Part shown: one piece after another, positions 1 to 6,123 of the stretch
Numbering within the stretch: the first letter of the stretch is position 1
How the letters are laid out: each line of letters begins with the position of its first letter
From: Candidatus Eiseniibacteriota bacterium
Lineage (GTDB): Bacteria; Eisenbacteria; RBG-16-71-46; CAIMUX01; VGJL01
Direction of reading: 5' to 3'
Length of the DNA stretch: 7,937 bases
NCBI GenBank assembly: GCA_014729455.1
Contig: WJJW01000110.1
Coordinates: 1 to 7,937, forward strand
Program-made: the position numbers and the translations under genes
Notes under the pieces: generated by a model
Told to the model about the DNA's origin: nothing
The model's database searches: none
What the model saw: the letters and a program-made list of their open reading frames with translations, nothing else

Positions 1-15
1 CGGCGTCGCCGACAT
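1..15 (-). CDS. Possible start of the next gene (first 5 codons only)
   Basis: Just after the glycosyltransferase stop on the minus strand there is an ATG at 15..13, followed by four in-frame codons reading Met-Ser-Ala-Thr-Pro before the window ends. An AGGAG sequence inside the end of the glycosyltransferase gene lies about 10 bases upstream, a slightly long but usable ribosome-binding spacing. The start sits one base after the preceding stop, as expected for the next member of a tightly packed operon. Five codons say nothing about function, and this could be a chance ATG. Confidence 0.3.
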
Positions 16-16
16 C

Positions 17-1141
17 TCAGGCGAGCTCCTGATACAGATCGGCGTAGGCGGCCGCCATCCGATCGGCCGAGAAGTCGCGGGAGATCCGCTCGCGAGCCGC
101 CGCGCCGAACCGCCGGCGAAGCGCGGGATCGCGCCCGAGCCGGAGCAACGCCTCCAGCGCGGTGTCCAGATCGCCGCGGGCGACCACCGCGCCGTCCCGC
201 TCGCTCGCGATCAGCTCCCGCGCCCCGCCCGCATCGGTCGCGACGACCGGGATTCCCAGCGCCATCGACTCCATCAACGCGTTGCTCATCCCTTCCAGGT
301 CGGACAGGTTCAGGGAGACGTCGGCGGCGGCGAGGAGCGTCCGGCTCTCCGGGATCGGGCCGAGGGTCGCGACGCGGGACGCGAGCCCCCGCCGATCGAC
401 CTCTTCGCGAAACCGGGCCGCGTTGGCGCGGTAGGTGTGATTGCTCCGGTCGTCCCCCGCCACGACGATCCGGCTCTCCGGAAGGGCGGCGACCAGGCGG
501 GCGGCCAGCTCCGGAAGCCGCTCGTGGCCTTTCCCGTCTCGAAAGTGGGCGAGGTAACCGACCAGGAAGGTCTCCTCTCCGGCATTCAAGCGGGCGCGCG
601 CTTCCCGCCGCTCCTCGGGAGCGACCGGATCGGGAAGCTCGATCCCGTTCGGGATCACGCGGACCTTTTCCGCGCTCTCCGGCTCGAACCGGCGGACGCT
701 CTCCGCCACCGCCTCCGAATTGGCGACCACGGCGCAGGCGAGCCGCCCCGACCGGCGGACCCACCGGAGCCGCGACGCAGGGAGCTGGTCGACGACGTTG
801 CGCCGACTCGTGACCACGCGCAGCTCCGGTGCGGCGACGCGGAGCAACGGGGCGAGGATGTCGAACGTCGGCAGGAACGCCTGCACGATCCGGATCCGTT
901 CGCGACGCACGATCCGCCGCAGCTCGCCCAAGACGCGGATCGGCCAGATCCGTCGCGGTGCGTGCGGCAGGCGATCGACCGCAACGCCGGCGGCGGTCAC
1001 CCGCTCGATCTCGTCGGCGTCGCCTCCGAAGCAGGCGAGCCGAGCGGTCACCCGATCCCTCGGAATCCGGGCCAGCAGCAGGCGGGCCTGGCGCTCCGCC
1101 CCGCCTCGGCCCAACCCGTCGATCGCCACCAGGACTCTCAC
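17..1141 (-). CDS. GT4-family glycosyltransferase
   Basis: A 374-residue retaining glycosyltransferase of the GT4 (GT-B fold) type. It would transfer a sugar from a nucleotide-sugar donor to a lipid-linked or glycan acceptor at the cytoplasmic face. The N-terminal Rossmann half opens with a VLVAIDGLGRGGAERQ block (residues 3-18), the classic glycine-rich loop. NSEAV is near 141 and IPNGIELP near 163-170. A KGH motif near 204 and the EX7E motif (Glu283 and Glu291, in EGMSNALME) with the following GIPVVATDAGG are the donor-site landmarks. Length and motif order are complete. I chose the GTG at 1141 because it places the beta-strand at residue 2 as in the family, and because it overlaps the stop of the upstream acyltransferase by 4 bases (GTGA). 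The frame stays open far upstream, but that part is only the shadow of the neighbouring gene. Donor and acceptor cannot be predicted. Confidence 0.93.
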   Translation of the reverse strand: MRVLVAIDGLGRGGAERQARLLLARIPRDRVTARLACFGGDADEIERVTAAGVAVDRLPHAPRRIWPIRVLGELRRIVRRERIRIVQAFLPTFDILAPLLRVAAPELRVVTSRRNVVDQLPASRLRWVRRSGRLACAVVANSEAVAESVRRFEPESAEKVRVIPNGIELPDPVAPEERREARARLNAGEETFLVGYLAHFRDGKGHERLPELAARLVAALPESRIVVAGDDRSNHTYRANAARFREEVDRRGLASRVATLGPIPESRTLLAAADVSLNLSDLEGMSNALMESMALGIPVVATDAGGARELIASERDGAVVARGDLDTALEALLRLGRDPALRRRFGAAARERISRDFSADRMAAAYADLYQELA

Positions 1142-2337
1142 CGGCGCCGCAGTCGATCCTTCAGCCACTGCTTCCCCCGCTGTCCCGCGAGTCGTCGGAC
1201 CAGGGCGGCCGTTCCACGGCGTCCCCGCTCCGCTCCACGACCGAGCCGGTCGGCGGCCGTCCCGCGGTGGATCGTCAGATCGTGCCCCCGGCGCACGCGA
1301 TCGGCGAGATGGAACTTGTACGGTCCGGCCCCACGGAGGAAGTCCATCTCCGGAAGCCCCCGCTCGATCGAGGAGCGGATCGACCGGACGATCATCAGCA
1401 TACCGACCCCGAACTTCCGCAGAGCGGGGTCGTGCCCGAGCTGATAGCCGTGCGCCCCCGCGCGATCGACGAAGCAGAGCGTCGCTCCCGCGTCGCGACC
1501 GTCCGCCCGCATCGTCGTCAGCCAGAGCCGTCCGGAGCGGAACGCCCGCCGGGCGTGGATCCGGTGGAACGCGCGGAACTGCGGGTCGGCGAAGACCCCG
1601 GTCCGTCCGCGACGTCCCCAGGCCCGCGCGTGGAGCTCCTCGAGCACGGCGAGCGAGCGATCGACCTCTTCGATCCCCGCGGCGTCGCTCCATTCGACGG
1701 CGAAGCTGCGCTCGAGCTTCCGCATCCGCTGGCGGATCGTCGAACGGGTCTTGCTCCCGAGACGGGCGAGGTAGTCCTCCCAGGTATCCGGCAAGGGAAC
1801 GAAGGGGCAGAAGGTCCGTTCGGAGATGCGGACCGGAAGCCCGGCGGCGGCGGCCCGCTCGGCGAACGCCCTCCAGGCCGGGTCGCGGCCCTCGAGATCC
1901 CGCAGCTCGATCCGGTCCCACTCGCTCCTGCGGCGATGCAGCGCCGCGAAGAGCGCCTCGGCGAACGGTTCCTCGCGCCCGGGTGCGCAGGGAAGGACCA
2001 GGTGGTCGGGGCAGAGCGGCCCGTCCCCGATCATCCGCACCGCCCGCAGCCGCGGGCCGAACGGGACGACCCGCTCCCGCGCGAGGAAGAGCGGCGCCAG
2101 GCCGATCGGTTCCTCTTCCTCGGTCACCAGGCCGACGAGCAGGGAGAGCCGGGATCCGTAGACGCGCAGCCACGTGCGGATCCAGTCCCACCGGAGGAAG
2201 ACGCAATCGGTCCCCCACTCGTCGAGGAGCCGGTCCCAGTGCCCGCCGAGGGACAGCACCGCGTGCGGCGTCTCCAGCCACCGCAGCCCGACCGAATCGG
2301 ATCGGCTGCGGATCAGCGCTTGATCACGAGCATGCAT
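1138..2337 (-). CDS. CelD/BcsL-type GNAT acyltransferase (FemAB-like)
   Basis: A 399-residue protein resembling the CelD/BcsL GNAT acetyltransferases (Pfam Acetyltransf_6 type), which are common in polysaccharide loci and have the FemAB-like double-GNAT architecture. The N-terminal half carries the usual W-rich stretch (FLRWDWIRTWLRVYG, about 47-61) and a strand with PIGLAPLFLAR near 77-87. The C-terminal GNAT core spans roughly 190-345: LGSKTRSTIRQRMRKLER, then GATLCFVD, YQLGHDPALRKFGVGML, and finally MDFLRGAGPYKFHLAD, the family's most recognisable block. A basic tail of about 50 residues follows. It probably acylates an amino or hydroxyl group of a sugar or glycan precursor in the cytoplasm; this is inferred from the family. 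The ATG at 2337 overlaps the upstream methyltransferase gene by 25 bases and has only a weak ribosome-binding site. No good alternative start leaves the N-terminal domain intact. Its stop overlaps the glycosyltransferase start by 4 bases. Confidence 0.88.
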   Translation of the reverse strand: MHARDQALIRSRSDSVGLRWLETPHAVLSLGGHWDRLLDEWGTDCVFLRWDWIRTWLRVYGSRLSLLVGLVTEEEEPIGLAPLFLARERVVPFGPRLRAVRMIGDGPLCPDHLVLPCAPGREEPFAEALFAALHRRRSEWDRIELRDLEGRDPAWRAFAERAAAAGLPVRISERTFCPFVPLPDTWEDYLARLGSKTRSTIRQRMRKLERSFAVEWSDAAGIEEVDRSLAVLEELHARAWGRRGRTGVFADPQFRAFHRIHARRAFRSGRLWLTTMRADGRDAGATLCFVDRAGAHGYQLGHDPALRKFGVGMLMIVRSIRSSIERGLPEMDFLRGAGPYKFHLADRVRRGHDLTIHRGTAADRLGRGAERGRRGTAALVRRLAGQRGKQWLKDRLRRR

Positions 2338-3197
2338 TCCAGGGCCCGCAGCATCTCCCGATCCCGCCCGCGAAACTCCGCGTGGAAGTTCGCCAGCGAC
2401 TGCGCGTAGCGCTCATCGTCCTCGTGCATCCGGACGTCGTCGAACCCGACCTCCGAGAAGCCCGCGGCGCGGAAGATCCGCTCGAAGTCGTCCAGGCGGT
2501 ACCGGTTCGAGGAACTCCCCCGATTGCTGTACATCAGCCGGTATTCGAGAGGACCCATCCGGAGGAACCGGAACGGATCCTCACGGCGATAATAGTGATC
2601 GACCAGATCGATCCGGTGGTAGCCGACCCCGCCCGGCTTCGTGACGCGGAACAGCTCCTCGGCGACCGAGCGCATCACCCCGCGGCCGACGTGCTCGAGG
2701 ACCGCCACGCTGAAGCTGACGTCCGCGGACGCGTCCGGCTCGGGGATCGAGGCGGCCGAACGGCCCAGGTAGAGAGAGATCCGCTCGGGATCGGGACGGG
2801 CGACCCCCGCCGTCTCGTCGACGAGCAGACCGGCCGGGGGCCACGAGATGTCGAGTCCGTCGGCACGGGCGCGCTCGACCAGACGCCGATACAGCGCGGG
2901 ATCGCTGATGAAGCGGTAGGGATCGATCTCGATGTTCACGAGCCGGCGGGCGCCGACGGCGAGGAGCAAGAGCGCGACGCAGACCTCGGGGCCCGATCCG
3001 ATCTCGACCAGGGTCGCGCCGCGGATCCGCTCATCGCCGATGAACGAGCGGCGGACCTCGAGCCGGTGCAGGGAGTAATCGACCACGCGGTCGTAATCGA
3101 CCGGACGGCGCCGATCCCGAGCCCGGCGAAGAAGATCCCTGACCGGCCCGAAGCCGGCCAGGGCGTTGAGAGCCACATCCTTCGGGTTCAGGTGCAT
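2313..3197 (-). CDS. Class I SAM-dependent methyltransferase (glycan-locus type)
   Basis: A 294-residue SAM-dependent methyltransferase. Motif I is LVEIGSGPEV (63-72), the acidic ribose-binding residues follow in NIEID (about 88-92), and a SVAVLEHV block (163-170) with RVTKPGG (184-190) marks motifs III-IV of the Methyltransf_11/23 fold. The stretch after it (HRIDLVDHY at 194-202, DPFRFL, then SNR...NRYRLDDFERIFRAAGF) is a pattern I associate with methyltransferases encoded in polysaccharide and O-antigen clusters. The substrate is probably a sugar or lipid-linked glycan, by context only. The ATG at 3197 is supported by AGGA seven bases upstream. The gene begins 68 bases after the heparinase-like gene and runs 25 bases into the acyltransferase gene. 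It has no promoter I can recognise, so it may depend on read-through from the upstream gene. Confidence 0.88.
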   Translation of the reverse strand: MHLNPKDVALNALAGFGPVRDLLRRARDRRRPVDYDRVVDYSLHRLEVRRSFIGDERIRGATLVEIGSGPEVCVALLLLAVGARRLVNIEIDPYRFISDPALYRRLVERARADGLDISWPPAGLLVDETAGVARPDPERISLYLGRSAASIPEPDASADVSFSVAVLEHVGRGVMRSVAEELFRVTKPGGVGYHRIDLVDHYYRREDPFRFLRMGPLEYRLMYSNRGSSSNRYRLDDFERIFRAAGFSEVGFDDVRMHEDDERYAQSLANFHAEFRGRDREMLRALECMLVIKR

Positions 3198-3235
3198 GGA
3201 GCGATCCTACCGTCTCGACGCTCCGGATGCACCGA

Positions 3236-3260
3236 CCCCGATCGGCGGGACCGATCGGGG
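3236..3260 (-). terminator. Perfect 10-bp hairpin after the heparinase-like gene
   Basis: The arms CCCCGATCGG and CCGATCGGGG are perfectly complementary around a 5-base loop (TCCCG on the minus strand). The hairpin starts five bases after the TGA of the heparinase-like gene and ends 38 bases before the methyltransferase ATG. No T run follows on the minus strand, so it is not a classical intrinsic terminator. It could be a partial terminator, an mRNA 3'-end stabiliser that sets different levels for the secreted enzyme and the downstream genes, or, being palindromic, a protein-binding site. Confidence 0.5.
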
Positions 3261-3265
3261 CGGGA

Positions 3266-5416
3266 TCAGTAATTCATACCCTGCCCATCACCCCGGGCGA
3301 ACGGCACCGTCACCTGGGAGCCGTCGTCGCGGGTGACCACGACCGTCTCGGCGGTGACGTTGCGGATCAACTCGGCATCGACTCCGTACTCCCCGTCCGG
3401 GCCGACCTTCACGACGGTGATGATCGACAGCTCGGTCTCCCCGTCGGGTGCCACGATCTCGATCCGCCAGTCGCCCGCCTCGTTGCCCGGGAACTCGTTC
3501 CGCCCGACGATGTGGTCCTGTTCGCAGTACTGGCTGCAAGAAACCCAGTTGCGGTCGTCGACCCAGAACTCGTAGGAGGTCGACGGGTCGTAGGTCAGGT
3601 CGTGGGCCGATTCCCAGTTCTGCTTCCACGGCTCCCCGCTGGCGTTTCCGCCGCCGACGATCCGCAGCTTCCCGGCCGTCTCGTCGGGGGAGAGGAAGAG
3701 GATCTGGCACTGGCTGTCGCCGCGGCGGACGATCACCTCGCGGGCCGCGGCCGACTCGAAGATCCCGCCGGTCGCCAGGGATCCGTGGATCACGTCGAGC
3801 GGCCCGTCCACCAGCGGGCGGTCGATCATGTGGAACGCCGCCTTCGTGGTGAACGTCGGGTTGGTCCGGATCACCTGATCGCGGACCACGAAGAGATCCG
3901 GACGGATGTAGACGAACTCCCGGACGACCTTCCCGGCCTTGTTCTCGTGGTACGCAGGCGTCGCGTCGGCCTTGATGTACAGCCGGTCCCCCATGTCGCG
4001 GAAGATCTCGATCTCTCCGCGCCATCCGAAGGTCCCGGAATGCGGGTAGTGGACCCAACCGAGGTCGTCGTCCGAATCGGTCTGCCCGCCGTCGTTCGGG
4101 ACGTCGTGGGTCCGGTAGAGATGGTTCTGGTAGTCGCCGAAATCCTCGTTCGGGTCGTAGATCAGCACCGTGTTATGGGCGATCGCGCGGATGTAGTACG
4201 GGTTGTAGTGGTCGTCGATGTCGCTGTAGCGGAGCCCGCTGTCGATCAGCAGGTTGTCTTCCCCGCGGGCGATGACGAAGTGGTTCTGCGATCGGCTGCC
4301 GACCAGATCCGGTCCGCAGAAGAAGCCGGCGTGGACCGTGTTCGAGCCGGGCGAGAAGTCCCACTCGTCCCGCATGTAGGTCATCCCCGAGCCGGTGCAA
4401 CTGTAGGAGAGCGTGTCGGGGACCGCCTGGCTCGGGTTCGAGGGATCGTACCAGAGGACGAGCTGCCAGGCGTCCATCCGCCCCCAGTCGTCCGTCTCGT
4501 TGACGAAGTGATTGGCCTGGTGCTGCCAGAACGGGTTGTCGAAACGATCGGCGAAGTAGGAGAAGTAGATCGGCAGGCTCGTGTCGGCCATGTTCCACTT
4601 CCCGGGGGAGCGGATCAGGTGCCGGTCCCCGCGCAGACGGTGCATCCAGAAGTCGCCGGAGTAGCGGATGAACGAGCAGTCGCCCCGATGATCCTCCCCG
4701 AGGGCGGTGTAGAGCGCCTCGGCGAAGCACATCATGAAGGCGGTCCGCTTGCCGCCGTAGCCGTCGATCGACCCGTAGGTCCCGACCTCGTCCATCGCCG
4801 GCACGAACCGGTTGAGGAACTGGTCGTAGGAGACCTGGAAGCCGGAGGCGGCCGCCGCGTCGGCCACGCCGTCCCCGTAGATCGCCAGCGCGTAGTGCCA
4901 GTAGTCGTCGTCGGGGAGCCAGGCGTAGCGGTTTCCCGAAGGGACGTCGTTTTCGACGGTGTCGACGAACCGGGATGCGACCTGATCCCGCTCCGAAGGG
5001 GTCATGTCGTTGTACAGCCAATCGTAGGCGAGCACGCAGGAGGAGATCCGGCCGGGGCCGGTCCCCTCGTCCCGGATCTCGTAGCCAGCGTTCACGTTGT
5101 AGATCAGGGCGTCGACGGTGTAGTCGAGGTACGCAGGATCCTGCGTCATCAGGTAGACGAAGGCGTAGTGACTGAGATACCGGGAATCCCTCCGCCCGTC
5201 GGCGATCCGCTCGTCGGCCAGGCTCTGGACCTCGGCGAAGATCGACGCGTGGGTCGTCTGGCAGCGCTGGCGCAGCTCCGGGAGCATCTCCTCCGTGATG
5301 AGGATCCTCGGGTGCGGCCGGACCGAGTACGCATCGGCGACGAGCGGCAGCAGGAGTCCGGCGAGCGCGATCAGGAGCATCGCCCGGCCTCGCCGGGAAG
5401 GGACGAAGGAGTTCAT
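3266..5416 (-). CDS. Secreted heparinase II/III-like protein (polysaccharide lyase fold)
   Basis: A 716-residue exported protein. The N-terminus has a basic stretch, a hydrophobic core (residues 13-26) and a likely signal peptidase I site after ADA at 29. Residues about 30-320 have the helical, Trp/Tyr-rich character of the alpha/alpha-toroid of heparinase II/III-type and alginate lyases. WHYALAIYGDG (His174) and DGYGGKRTAF (Tyr220) are candidate catalytic positions. The heparinase II/III C-terminal domain is clear from about 358: SQNHFVIARGEDNLLIDSG (376-394), then IAHNTVLIYD (412-421), and VVREFVYIRPDLFVVRD (497-513) in the beta-sandwich. Such proteins cleave uronate-containing polysaccharides by beta-elimination; activity here is inferred. 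Eight cysteines suggest extracellular disulfides. No lipobox, anchor or sorting tail is visible. I prefer the ATG at 5416 to the GTG at 5422 because GAGG lies nine bases upstream of it, whereas a second AGG overlaps the GTG. Confidence 0.87.
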   Translation of the reverse strand: MNSFVPSRRGRAMLLIALAGLLLPLVADAYSVRPHPRILITEEMLPELRQRCQTTHASIFAEVQSLADERIADGRRDSRYLSHYAFVYLMTQDPAYLDYTVDALIYNVNAGYEIRDEGTGPGRISSCVLAYDWLYNDMTPSERDQVASRFVDTVENDVPSGNRYAWLPDDDYWHYALAIYGDGVADAAAASGFQVSYDQFLNRFVPAMDEVGTYGSIDGYGGKRTAFMMCFAEALYTALGEDHRGDCSFIRYSGDFWMHRLRGDRHLIRSPGKWNMADTSLPIYFSYFADRFDNPFWQHQANHFVNETDDWGRMDAWQLVLWYDPSNPSQAVPDTLSYSCTGSGMTYMRDEWDFSPGSNTVHAGFFCGPDLVGSRSQNHFVIARGEDNLLIDSGLRYSDIDDHYNPYYIRAIAHNTVLIYDPNEDFGDYQNHLYRTHDVPNDGGQTDSDDDLGWVHYPHSGTFGWRGEIEIFRDMGDRLYIKADATPAYHENKAGKVVREFVYIRPDLFVVRDQVIRTNPTFTTKAAFHMIDRPLVDGPLDVIHGSLATGGIFESAAAREVIVRRGDSQCQILFLSPDETAGKLRIVGGGNASGEPWKQNWESAHDLTYDPSTSYEFWVDDRNWVSCSQYCEQDHIVGRNEFPGNEAGDWRIEIVAPDGETELSIITVVKVGPDGEYGVDAELIRNVTAETVVVTRDDGSQVTVPFARGDGQGMNY

Positions 5417-5421
5417 CTGCA

Positions 5422-5429
5422 CCTACCTC
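5422..5429 (-). promoter_or_regulatory. Ribosome-binding site that decides the heparinase-like start
   Basis: The minus strand reads GAGGTAGGTGCAGATG. GAGG (5429..5426) is nine bases from the ATG at 5416 and only three from the GTG at 5422. The second AGG overlaps the GTG, so it can serve only the ATG. This favours the ATG and a signal peptide beginning MNSF. Confidence 0.55.
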
Positions 5430-5462
5430 GGAGTTGTGGTTTCTCCCCCAACGCGGCATGAT

Positions 5463-5491
5463 GCCCGCCCCCGGGCCTTCCCGGAGCGGGC
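5463..5491 (-). promoter_or_regulatory. G+C-rich leader hairpin upstream of the heparinase-like gene
   Basis: On the minus strand GCCCGC and GCGGGC close an outer 6-bp stem, and CCGGG and CCCGG an inner 5-bp stem, around an AAGG loop. A single-base bulge and a T-G pair lie between the two stems. The structure ends 46 bases before the ATG and has no T run after it. It could influence mRNA stability or transcript elongation in the leader. In such G+C-rich DNA it could also be fortuitous. Confidence 0.35.
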
Positions 5492-5581
5492 GGGTCGCCC
5501 CTCTCTCCCCTCTTCGGCCTTCGCCGGGACGGCCTCCAGCGCGGCCCGGGCCAAGGGCGGTCCGACCCCGGGAGGTTGTTG

Positions 5582-5598
5582 AGCAAAATCCCTACCAG
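5582..5598 (-). promoter_or_regulatory. Sigma54-like (-24/-12) promoter candidate
   Basis: The minus strand reads CTGGTAGGGATTTTGCT. Against the known RpoN consensus YTGGCACG-N4-TTGCW, the invariant GG and GC are separated by exactly 10 bases and the complete TTGCT box is present. Only the C of CA (T here) and the C of CG (G here) differ. Transcription would begin about 12 bases past the GC, giving a leader of about 155 bases before the heparinase-like ATG. No convincing sigma70 boxes compete for the role in this gap. I see no activator gene or obvious enhancer site in the window. Confidence 0.5.
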
Positions 5599-5704
5599 TC
5601 TCGGCGCGGATCGGGCTGTGACCGACTCGTCGATCTTCTTTTCTTCCTTTCGGTTGCGACTTTCGACCCGCTGCCGCCGGGAGCGCGCGCCGGGGAGACC
5701 TCGC

Positions 5705-5736
5705 AAAAAGCACGCCCTCCGGTGGGGAATGCGCGC
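5705..5736 (-). terminator. Intrinsic terminator of the THEP1-methyltransferase-VOC operon
   Basis: Immediately after the VOC stop codon the minus strand has GCGCGC pairing with GCGTGC (one G-U), then one mismatch, then TTCC pairing with GGAG (one U-G) around a CCACC loop. A run of five T follows directly. Stem, loop size and T run fit a Rho-independent terminator. It separates the right-hand operon from the heparinase-like gene. Confidence 0.65.
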
Positions 5737-6123
5737 CTACGCCGGTTCGTAGAGAGCCGCCACGGCGCCCGCCGGGTCCTCGATGACGCAGAAGCGTCCT
5801 TCGCCGGCGCCGCCTCTCGGGGGGACCCGGATCTTCCCGCCCCGATCCGTGCACTCCCGGATGCTCCGGTCCAGGTCGTCGACGATGAAATAGGCGATCC
5901 ACTGCGGGGGCATCGACGCGTTCACGCCGCGCGCATGGCAGATCCCGGCGATCGGTCCCGCGTCCGGGATGGTCATCGAGTAGTCGTCGTACTCCCCCAT
6001 CGACACTGGTTCGGGGGACCAGCCGACCACGGCGCCGTAGAAGTCCCGCACCGCCTCCGCGTCGGGGACGGTCAGATCGAGCCAGCCGATCGTTCCGATC
6101 CCCGGTCTCGGCTTGTCATTCAT
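5737..6123 (-). CDS. Single-module VOC (glyoxalase/bleomycin-resistance fold) protein
   Basis: A 128-residue vicinal-oxygen-chelate superfamily protein containing two beta-alpha-beta-beta-beta units. The first unit has GWLDLTVPDAEAVRDFYGAV (13-32) followed by GW (34-35). The second runs from WIAYFIVDDLDRSI (75-88) to CVIEDPAGAVAALYEP (112-127). The W-DL-D-FY-GW pattern and the DPAG-ALYEP ending match the subgroup of Cfp30B-like proteins, which usually carry two such modules; here there is only one, so a homodimer would be expected. The usual first-strand His metal ligand is absent (Leu15-Asp16 at that place), so a glyoxalase I reaction should not be assumed. The ATG at 6123 overlaps the upstream methyltransferase gene by 8 bases and has a clear GGGAG six bases upstream. 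It is the last gene of its operon, as a terminator follows its stop. The substrate is unknown. Confidence 0.85.
   Translation of the reverse strand: MNDKPRPGIGTIGWLDLTVPDAEAVRDFYGAVVGWSPEPVSMGEYDDYSMTIPDAGPIAGICHARGVNASMPPQWIAYFIVDDLDRSIRECTDRGGKIRVPPRGGAGEGRFCVIEDPAGAVAALYEPA

Larger units (their letters stand above)
5417..5736 (-). other. Intergenic region between the VOC gene and the heparinase-like gene
   Basis: This is the only long gene-free stretch. In the direction of transcription it holds an intrinsic terminator directly after the VOC stop, a purine-rich segment, a sigma54-like promoter candidate, a leader of about 155 bases with a strong G+C-rich hairpin, and the ribosome-binding site of the heparinase-like gene. 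The reading frames that stay open here are Arg/Pro/Gly-rich, share no recognisable motif and have no good start, so I call no gene. Confidence 0.6.

Noticed and set aside
1142..2281. Upstream extension of the glycosyltransferase frame that would make a 754-residue fusion protein
   Set aside because: The extra part is low-complexity Arg/Pro/Gly sequence in a shifted frame of the acyltransferase gene. The GT4 N-terminal motif begins exactly at the GTG at 1141.
720..3272. Plus-strand open frame of about 850 codons, overlapped by other long plus-strand frames at 437..1444 and 829..2409
   Set aside because: It lies antisense to three well-supported minus-strand genes, is dominated by Arg/Pro/Ala/Ser and shows no family motif. 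Long antisense frames are expected in DNA this rich in G+C.
4179..4186. GCGATCGC octamer, the HIP1 element of cyanobacteria
   Set aside because: I noticed only this one copy, and it is explained by the general GATC excess. The gene content is not cyanobacterial.
3227..5461. Plus-strand open frame of about 744 codons antisense to the heparinase-like gene
   Set aside because: The translation is a Val/Asp/Pro/Arg-rich mirror of the real gene with no motif, while the minus-strand frame has a signal peptide and the full heparinase II/III domain pattern.
5413..5706. Possible 97-codon minus-strand gene in the intergenic region
   Set aside because: Composition is Arg/Pro/Gly-rich, there is no ribosome-binding site or recognisable motif, and the frame runs through the promoter candidate and the real start of the heparinase-like gene.
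5737..6123. Antibiotic (bleomycin/fosfomycin) resistance or glyoxalase I
   Set aside because: The VOC fold alone does not show this. Motifs point to a different subgroup and the usual His ligand is missing.
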